Shown: positions 1-7,700 of the stretch, in pieces | How positions within the stretch are numbered: position 1 is the first letter of the stretch | Layout of the letters: each line of letters begins with the position of its first letter | DNA from: Deltaproteobacteria bacterium | Lineage (GTDB): Bacteria > Myxococcota_A > UBA9160 > PR03 | Direction of reading: 5' to 3' | NCBI GenBank assembly: GCA_018262315.1 | Contig: JAGSPS010000110.1 | Coordinates: 1 to 9,183, forward strand | DNA length: 9,183 nucleotides | The notes under the pieces: generated by a model | Database searches by the model: none | What the model saw: only the letters and a program-made list of their open reading frames with translations | What the model was told of the DNA's origin: nothing | Translations under genes and position numbers: made by a program

Positions 1-1558
1 TCAGCAGCGCCACCGTCACCAGCAGCGTCAACGTCTCGTCGCCCGCCGGGAGCTGCACCTGGCGGCGGATGCTCTCGCGGACGCCGGCTCGCAGGTCTTC
101 GCGCAGCTCGCGCACCACCGAGAGCTGCTCGGGTTCGCGCAGCACCTCGTCCCAGGAGCGGCCCACGAGCCCGACGCCGGGCGGGATGCTGAGCAACCGC
201 TGGGCGGCGGGATTGATGGTGTGGACGCGCCCCTCGGCGTCGAGCGAGACGACGCCCGCGCCGATGTTGCGCAGCACCACCTCGATGTAGCGACGGCGTC
301 GCTCCAGCTCGGCGTTGGTGCGTTCGAGACCGTCGCGCGCGTCGCGCAAGTCGCGGGTCATGCGGTTGAAGGAACGCACCAGGAAGCCGACTTCGTCGTC
401 GGAATGCGGATCGACCTGCACGTCGAGGTTGCCGCGCGCCACTTCGGCGGTGCCTTCGGCGAGCGCGCGGATCGGCGTCGAGACGCCCTTGGCGATGCGG
501 AATCCCCACCAGATCGCGAAGAGCACCACGACCAGCGAGAACAGCAGCAGTTCGAGCTGGTAGAGGCGCTCGATGCGCCCGGCGTGGGGCTGGAGGCGGC
601 GGTACTCGTCGTGCGCCGCGCGGATCTGCGCGAGCTTCTGGGTCAGCGAGAAGGGCACGAAGTGGTTCACCACCACCGCGCCGACTGCTTCCTTCTCCTT
701 GAAGCTCGACCCGATCGGCACAGCGACGCGGATCACCGAGCCACCGACGACTTCCTCGACGCGCGTGGTCGCGTTGCCCGCCAGCGCCGACGAGACCAGA
801 TCGCTGTCGGGACGCGAGAAGTTCGCGGCCGGGATGTCGGGGTTCACCGCGACGACCAGCGCTTCACCGGTCGTGCTGAAGACCTCGACGACGCCGAGGT
901 GATAGTCGCGCTGCCGGTCCTGCACGAAGCTGGAGAGCGCCTCGCCCTCCTCTTCGCGCAGCAGCCGCTTCTCGGTCACCTGGTCCGCGATGCGGTGTGC
1001 GAAAAAGGACGCGTCGTCGGCGGCCGACTGGTAGTAGGCGTCGGCGACTTGCCGGCTCTCGTCGAGCGTGCGGTCGATCTGCAAGCTGAACCAGGTGTCG
1101 ATCGAGTTGCCGATGATCGACGACGAGACCAGGAAGAGCACGACGGTGGGCACCGTCGCGATCAGCGCGAAGGCCAACACGAACTTGAGGTTCAGGTGCG
1201 ATCCGAGCGCGCCGCGCCGGCGCTCGAAGACCAGCTTCACCAGATTGCGCGCGACCAGGTAGATGAGCAGGAAGACCAGGAAGACGTTCAGCGCGTTGAG
1301 GAACAGGAAGAGCGCCGAGTCGCCGACCGGCAGCGCGCCGCGCGGCGCCGACGCCCACTGCTGCCCGATCGCAATGATCGCAATCGCCACCAGCACGAGG
1401 GACGACAGCCACAGCTCGCGGCGCCGCCGGCGGTGCTCCGCGGCGGGCACACCGAGCGGTTCGGTCCCACCGAGCGCCGTCGTCCATTTCCCCAGGCGGG
1501 ACTCCGGCTGGGACTCGGGTTCGGTCGCGTGCTGGATCGGGGTCGGGTCCGAGGACAT
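1..1558 (-). CDS. NtrY-like membrane sensor histidine kinase, N-terminal part (3' end beyond window)
   Basis: Seen: ATG at 1558 opens a frame that stays open for 519 codons to the left edge. The first 50 residues are polar and end in five consecutive Arg. Predicted membrane helices lie near residues 51-71, 82-103, 126-148 and 336-355. The basic loop at 104-125 and the Arg run put the N-terminus in the cytoplasm and residues 149-335 in the periplasm. HAMP spans about 356-408 (STPIRALAEGTAEVARGNLD, then DDEVGFLVRSFNRM). A short linker helix leads to a PAS domain from about 423 (VVLRNIGAGVVSLDAEGRV, INPAA), cut by the edge. Known: NtrY kinases have N-terminal membrane helices, a periplasmic domain, HAMP, PAS, HisKA and HATPase, and phosphorylate an NtrX/NtrC-type regulator; they are usually about 700-780 residues long. 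Inferred: 200 or more residues with the catalytic domains are missing here, so kinase activity cannot be verified. A generic HAMP-PAS kinase outside NtrY is the alternative. GAGG at 1567-1570 supports this start. Confidence 0.88.
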   Translation of the reverse strand, partial: MSSDPTPIQHATEPESQPESRLGKWTTALGGTEPLGVPAAEHRRRRRELWLSSLVLVAIAIIAIGQQWASAPRGALPVGDSALFLFLNALNVFLVFLLIYLVARNLVKLVFERRRGALGSHLNLKFVLAFALIATVPTVVLFLVSSSIIGNSIDTWFSLQIDRTLDESRQVADAYYQSAADDASFFAHRIADQVTEKRLLREEEGEALSSFVQDRQRDYHLGVVEVFSTTGEALVVAVNPDIPAANFSRPDSDLVSSALAGNATTRVEEVVGGSVIRVAVPIGSSFKEKEAVGAVVVNHFVPFSLTQKLAQIRAAHDEYRRLQPHAGRIERLYQLELLLFSLVVVLFAIWWGFRIAKGVSTPIRALAEGTAEVARGNLDVQVDPHSDDEVGFLVRSFNRMTRDLRDARDGLERTNAELERRRRYIEVVLRNIGAGVVSLDAEGRVHTINPAAQRLLSIPPGVGLVGRSWDEVLREPEQLSVVRELREDLRAGVRESIRRQVQLPAGDETLTLLVTVALL

Positions 1559-1566
1559 GAGCGAAG

Positions 1567-1570
1567 CCTC
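1567..1570 (-). promoter_or_regulatory. Ribosome binding site of the kinase gene
   Basis: On the minus strand GAGG lies 8 bases before the ATG at 1558, a good Shine-Dalgarno match and spacing. It supports that ATG as the start and fixes the left border of the intergenic region. Confidence 0.5.
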
Positions 1571-1595
1571 GCGGGGGCCCGAATCTGACGCGGAA

Positions 1596-1623
1596 AGTAT
1601 CGAAGCGCCCCCTGGGCGGCCAA
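1596..1623 (-). promoter_or_regulatory. Candidate sigma-70 type promoter for the kinase gene
   Basis: Reading the minus strand, TTGGCC (1623-1618) is a 4/6 match to a -35 box. After 16 bases, GATACT (1601-1596) is a 4/6 match to a -10 box. This lies in one of the few AT-richer patches of the region. It would start transcription near 1589, leaving a leader of about 30 bases that contains the GAGG site. It is a by-eye match; promoters in such GC-rich genomes often deviate from this consensus, so it is a candidate only. Confidence 0.3.
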
Positions 1624-1713
1624 CCGAACCGCGCTTCGGGGCAAATCCGCGATCAAGCGGAGGCCTCGCCGCGACGATGGGTAGCGAGGATCAGTTGCCC
1701 ACCTGCTGCGCGC

Positions 1714-1720
1714 GAGAGGA
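1714..1720 (+). promoter_or_regulatory. Possible ribosome binding site for the GTG start of the TPR gene
   Basis: GAGAGGA ends only 2 bases before GTG at 1723 (3 bases if AGG at 1717-1719 is taken as the core). The match is good but the spacing is short. The competing ATG at 1777 is preceded by only a GGGGAA stretch (about 1764-1769) at 7 bases, which has poorer complementarity but better distance. The start therefore remains ambiguous by 18 codons. Confidence 0.35.
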
Positions 1721-1722
1721 CC

Positions 1723-4700
1723 GTGACGCCCAACCCGACCCGTCCCACCGACCCTGCCGGCCCGGGGAATCGCCGGATGCTTCGCGAGCGTTTCGAGGCT
1801 GACCCGAGCGATCGCGCGGCCTTCGAGCTCCTCGAGGAGCAGCTCTTTCTCGCCGGCGAGTGGGGCGAACTGGTGCCGCTCTACGAAGCGCACCACGCCG
1901 CCAGCGCCACGAACCGTGCGCCCGCCGAACAGGCGCGCCTGCTGTTTCGGATGGGGCAGGCGATCGAGGAGGGCCTGCGCGATCCCGCCCGCGCCGCGGC
2001 GACGTATCGCAGCGCTCTCGAACTCGACCCCGCCTTCGTGCCGGCGCTCCGGCGCCTGCGCGGCCTCTGTCTCGCGACCGCGCGCTTCGTCGAGTCCATC
2101 GACCTCGCCCTACGCGAGGCCCGTCTCGCTCCGCATCCGGAACCGGCCGCGTCTCTCGTCGAGATCGGCGAGCGGGCACTCGCCGCCGGCGATGCCACGG
2201 CCGCGATCCAGAGCTTCGAGCGCGCGCTCGACTTCCGCGCCGACGAGCCCCGCGCGCTCGCCGGTCTGGCGCGCGGGCTCGAGAGCGCGGGGCGGCTCAA
2301 CGAAGCCGTCGCGGCGTGGGAACGCGCGGCGACCCGGCGCTCCGGCGCCGCGCGCAGTGACGCGATCCGCGCGCTCGGCGCGCTGCTCGCGGGTCCGCTC
2401 GCCGACGGCGAACGAGCCCTCCAGCACTTCCAGCGCGCCTGCGACGAAGAACCCGGCGCCGCCGAATGGCTCGAGGCGCTGTTCGCGCTGCTGGTGAAGC
2501 TCGAGCGCTTCGAAGCCGCCGCCGCGCTGGGCGCGCGGCGACTCGATTGCAACACCGATCCGGGTCAGCGCGTGGCGATCGCGCTCGAGACCGGCCGCAT
2601 CCACCTCGACCGCCTCGCGGCGCCCGCCGAAGCGCGCGTCTGGTTCGAGCGCGCCGCGGAATCGAGTCAGGACGGCACCGCGCACCTCGCGCTCGCCGAA
2701 GCCGCCGGCCGCCTCGGCGACGCCGGCGACCGCGCCTACCACCTCGAACGCGCGATGGAACTCGGCGCCGAGATCCCCGCCTGGTCCGATCTCGGCCTGG
2801 GCGATCCGAGCGACACGGCGGCGTCGCTCGAAGCCGTGCGCAGCGCCGCGAGCGAACGACCCGACGACGCGAACGCGCTCGAAGCGCTGGCCGCCGCGCT
2901 CGCAGAAAGCGGTCGCCACGCGGAGCGCATCGAGGTTCTCGAGCGACGCGCCGCGCTGCCCGCGACCGAGGCCGACGAGCGCGCCGAGCTGTGGCTCGAA
3001 ATCGGCGAGATCCACGAACACCAACTCGACGACGCGCACGCCGCAGCGCTGGCCTATCGCCATGCGCTCGAAGCGGATCCGGAGCGCGCGCTCGGCGACG
3101 GTGCCCTCGAAACCGTTCTGAGACGCATCGACCGTCTCGGCGAGCTGGCCGACGCACTGGCCCCCGCGATCGCCGCCGCTGCGCCGCCCCGGCGCTCCGC
3201 CTTGCTGTGTCGCCTCGGCGCGATCGACCTCGAGCGCGGCGACGACACGGCGGCCGCCGAGCGCTTCGCACTCGCGCTCCGCTCCGATCCCAACTCCGCG
3301 CGCGCCCGCAGTGGACTGTTGCGCGCCGCGGAGGCGATCGGCGACGACAAGACCATCTTCGACCTCTACGCGCGCGAAGCGACGCGCTGTGACCTCGAGC
3401 GGCTCGCCGAACTGGGCCGCGAAGCGCTGCGGCGCAGCGCGACGAGCGACGATCCCGACGCCGCCGTGCTGGTCGTGCAGCGCTGGGCCGAGCGCGCGGG
3501 CACCCGCGAGGCGCAGGAGGCGCTCGTCGCACTCTTCGAGGAGAGCGGACGCACCGAGGAACTGGTCGCCGCACTCGAACAGCTCGACGGCGCGCTCGAC
3601 GGCGCCGAGCGCGCCGCCAATCGCCGCCGGCTCGGCTATCTGCACGCCGCGGAGGGCCGCCTCGATGATGCGATCGACGCCTGGCGCGAGGCGCTGCGCC
3701 ACGACGCGGGCGATCTCGCGTCGCTCGAAGCGCTCGCCGAGGCGCTCGTCGAATCCCACCGGGAAGGCGAGCTGTTGGCGCTCTGCGACGCGCTCGGGGA
3801 CGACGTGCTGCTCGCGCCTCACGTCGAGGTGTTGCGCGCACGGGCGCTCGAGCGCGCCGGTCGGCTTTCCGAAGCGGCGGCCCGCTTTCGGGCGCTGCGC
3901 GCCGCCGGCGCCGTCGACGACGAGTCGCTCGCCGGCCTCGAGCGCACTGCCCGTGCACTCGGCGACCCCGCGAGTCTCTCCGATGCACTCGCCGGACGCG
4001 CCGCACGCGCGGCCGATCCCGGGGTCCGGGAGCGCTGCTTGCTCGAACGCGCCGAACTGCTCGACGTGGAGCTCGAGCGTGGGGCCGAAGCGGCCGCCGC
4101 CTACGCGGAACTCGCGGACGGCGCGGGCGATGCGTCGATCCGCGCCGCGGCCACGCAGCGCCTCGACGCCCTGCTCGAACGCAGCGGCCACTTCGCCGAA
4201 CTCTGCGAGCGCCTCGCCGCCCGTCTCGAGTCCAGCGCGCCGCTGGACGCCGCGGCGCTTCACGAGCGCATCGCCGAACTCGCGGAAGCACGACTCGGCG
4301 ATCCCGCGCGCGCGCGACGCCATCTCGAAGCGGGGGTCGCCCTCGATCCCTCCCGCGCGGCTGCCTGGCGCCGGCTCGCGTCGCTCTGCGACGAGGAAGC
4401 CGAGGCGCCCGCGCTGGTGGCGGCACTCGAAGGCGAACTCGCCTGCGCGCCGTCGCGCGAGCGCGCACTCGCACTCCACTTGCAGATCGCGCGGATCGCG
4501 CGCACTCGCTTCCTCGACGAAGCGCGCGCCGAAGCACAGCTGCGCGCCGCGCTCGCAATCGATCCCGGCCACAGCGAGGCGAATGCGCTGCTGGCCGAGC
4601 GACTCGAAGCCGCCGCGCGCTGGACGGAGCTGGCTGCGCTGCTCGGCGCCCGCCTCGAAGCGACTCCGCCGGCCGCGCCCGAAGAGCGCACCGCGCTGCG

Positions 4701-7700
4701 CCTGCAACTCGCCCGCGTGTTCGTGCATCACACGGAGCAGCCCGAGCAGGCGCTCGCTCCGCTCGACGCCGCGCGCGCCGAGATGGGCGCGGTGGCGGCG
4801 ATCGCGGAACCGCTCGCCCAGCTGCTCGCCCAGCTCGGTCGCAACGACGAACTCGCTTCGCTCTGCGCCGCCGCCGCGGAGCGAGCGGCCGGCCCGGCCG
4901 AAGCCGCAGACTGGTGGACCCGCGCGGGTGACGCCTGCTGCCGCATCCCCGACGACGCCCGCGCCGCAGACTGCTGTCGGCACGCACTGGCGCTGAACGC
5001 CGGCGCCGAAACGGCGCGGCGGGCACTGATCGAAATTCTGCGCCGAAGCGGCGACGCCGCCGAACTCGTCGCCATCCTCGAAGCCGAAGTGCAGCGGTCC
5101 GAGCGCGACTCCGCGTCCGCCCGCGTCGAGATCGCCGAACTGTGGGAGCTGCAGGGCCAACCGGAGCGCGCCTGCGCGCACTGGGTGCGCGCCGCCGAAC
5201 ACGCTCCCGACGACGCCAGCTTGCGTGAGCGCGCGCTCGCTTGCGCGCTCGCCGTCGGTCGCCACGAGCAAGCGGCGCTGCTGCTGCGCGCAGCGGCCTG
5301 CGACCCGCGCAGCCGCGACCGCGCCGCGCTGTGGCGACGCTGTGGCGAACTCTTCGCAGCGACGCGACCCGACGAGGCCGCGCTCGCCTGGGACGAATCG
5401 CTCGCGATCGAGCGCGCCCAGCCCGATCTCCGCCGCGCGCGGCGGGAGCTGCTCGAGTCGTTGGGTCGCCACGGCGAGGCGCTCGCGGAACTCGAGGTGG
5501 AGATCGAGAGCGCATCCCCCGCAGCGCGTGCCGAACTCGCCGCGCATGGCGCCGATCTCGCCGCGCAACACCAGGGAGCTTCGGCGGCGGCACCCTGGCT
5601 CGCGCGACTCGAAGCCGAAGCGCTCGAGGACGCCGACCTCTGGATCGCCATCGCGCGCCTGCATCGCCAGGCTGGCAGCGCCGACGCGCAGGAACGCGCA
5701 CTCGCCCGTGCGGCGGGTCTCTCCGCGGATCGCGCCAACCGCGCCGCACTGCACCGCGAGCGCGCTGCGCTGCTCGAGACATCCCCGGCAACGCGTGGCC
5801 GCGCGCTCGCCGCGCTCGAAGCTGCACGCGCCCAGGATCCCGCGCATCCGGATGTGCTGGAGCGGCTCGACCGGCACTACACGGAGACCGCGCGCTTCCG
5901 CGACCTGCTCGGCGTGCTCGAGGCGCGCATGCTTGTTGCGCGCGGAGTCATGCGCGGCGAGCTGCAACGGCGCGCCGCGTGCTGCGCCGAGGCGCTCGGC
6001 GAGCTGAGCGTGGCGGCAGAGCTGTGGCGCGGCGCGGTCGCAAACCTGCAGAGCGCGCCCGAACGGCGCCGCGCCCTTCTGTCGAGTGCCGTCGATGCGC
6101 AGTGCCGTGCGCAGTGCGTGGACGCCTTCGTCGAGCTGGCGGAAGAGGAGTTGCCCGCCGCCACCGGCGCCCGGCGCGTGACACTGCTCCGCGATCTCGC
6201 GCGAAGCCTGCGCGACGCGCTCGGCCAGCCGGCGCGCGCGCTGGTGCATCTGCGCGCGCTCGTAGCCGACGCGGCGAGCGACGCGCGCGACCGCAGCGAA
6301 CTCTTCGCCACGCTGCGCGCCACACGCGCCCACGGCGAACTCGCGCGACAGCTCGCCGCGCACCTGCGCGCCCATCCCGACGACGCCGCGGGCTGGCGCG
6401 AACTGGCAGAGTTGCGCGAAGAACCGCTGTTCGACCCGGCGGGCGCCGCGGAAGCGTGGCGGGCGTTGGCCGCGTTGGAGCCGCATTCGCGCGCCGCGCT
6501 CGCAGGTCTGCGGCGCAGCGCCGAGCGCATCGGGGATGCGGCCGAAGTGGCCCGCGTGCTGGTGTGCGAGATCGAGATCGGCGCGCACGAGCCGGCCGGT
6601 CTGTGGCGACGACTCGCCCGCGTGCGCCTCGACGAACTGGGCGACGTCGCGGGCGCCGAACATGCCTTCGCCGCCGCGCGCGCCGCCGATCCGCGCGATC
6701 TCGCTTCGCTGCGTGAGCTCGCACGGCTCGCCGAAGCGCGCGAAGACTGGAACACCGCGATCGAGCGCTATGCCGAGGAAATCGTCCAGCTCGGTGACAC
6801 CGACCCCGCGCGCACGCACGCGCTGTGGCTGCGCATCGCCGATCGTGCGGCCGGCCCGGCGGGCGATCTCTCGCGCGCGGCCGAAGCGTTCGAGCGCGCC
6901 GACGCCATCGATTCGCTCGGCAGCGCGCCGTTGGCCGCGTGGGCTGGCGTGCTGCGCGAACTGGGCCTCGAGGAGCGCTGGCGCACGGTGTTCGCAGCAT
7001 TCTGTGATCATCCCGACGCCAAGGCCGATGCGCGCGATCACCTCGCGTTGGCGCAGTCGCTCGCGGAGGCGGGCGCCTTCGAAGAAGCGGCCCGGCGCCT
7101 CGCGCCGGTCTTTGCACGCGAGCCGGAGAACGCATCGGCCTGGGCGCTCTCGGCGCGCCTTCGCGAAGCGGCCGGCGACGCCGAGGGCGCCACGGTCGCC
7201 TGGACGCGCGCCGCCGAGGGCAGCAGCGGACTCGAAGCTGCGCGCGCCTGGCGCCTGGCCGCCGCATCGTGGGAGGCGTCGGACCCGGAGCGCGCACTCG
7301 GATTGCTCGGCCGAGCGGTCGAGACGTTCCCGAGCTTCGCGCCGGCACAGGCAGCCCTGGCGATCGCGGCGGAGCGGACCGGACGCCATGACGCGGCGAT
7401 GCGCGCCGCATCGAACGCGCTGGGCGGAGATGCGCTCAGCGCACCGCTCACGCGCGAGGAACGCCTCGCGGCGGCGCTCGCGGGTACGCGCTCCGCCTAC
7501 GCGATGGCGCGTTGGTCTTCTGCATGGGATCTCGCAGGCGAAGTGCTCGCGCTCGCACCCGAGAACGCCGACGGCAGCCTGGCCCGCGGCGTTGCGGCCT
7601 TCCACCTGGGCTCCCCGGCAACCTGCTGCCGCGATCTCGAGAGCTGGCTCGCGACGTCACCGGCCGAGTCGTTGCGCCCGCGGCCCCTGACCGTACTCGC

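Larger units (their letters stand above)
1559..1722. other. Divergent intergenic region between the kinase and TPR genes
   Basis: These 164 bases separate two genes transcribed away from each other, so they should hold both promoters. Two AT-richer patches stand out, around 1591-1603 and 1641-1656. The first carries the candidate kinase promoter. The second contains an inverted repeat TCCGC-N6-GCGGA (1646-1661). No convincing -35/-10 pair or sigma-54 site was found for the plus strand. The frame of the TPR gene is open back to 1561, after a TGA at 1558-1560, but has no ATG or GTG before 1723. No small gene is supported here. Confidence 0.7.

Noticed and set aside
221..1588. Plus-strand open frame of 455 codons as a real gene
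   Set aside because: The minus strand here encodes clear membrane helices, HAMP and PAS. The plus-strand product is Arg/Asp/Glu/Val-rich with no domain logic, as expected of an antisense shadow.
1559..1722. Sigma-54 promoter upstream of the TPR gene, sought because the neighbour is NtrY-like
   Set aside because: No GG-N10-GC element with a TGGCA/TTGC-like context was found on the plus strand.
1677..1802. ATG at 1677 as start of a short gene or leader peptide
   Set aside because: It lies out of frame with the TPR gene, inside a longer shadow frame ending at 1802, and has no convincing ribosome binding site or recognisable product.
2297..5827. Second minus-strand frame of 1176 codons
   Set aside because: It is extremely Arg-rich (runs of R, A, G and P), typical of an out-of-frame reading of GC-rich DNA, and overlaps both the TPR frame and the other antisense frame.
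2110..7605. Minus-strand open frame of 1831 codons as a real gene
   Set aside because: It lies antisense to a continuous TPR coding frame. Its translation has no recognisable domain, membrane segment or motif and looks like the GC-rich complement of Ala/Arg/Glu/Leu codons.
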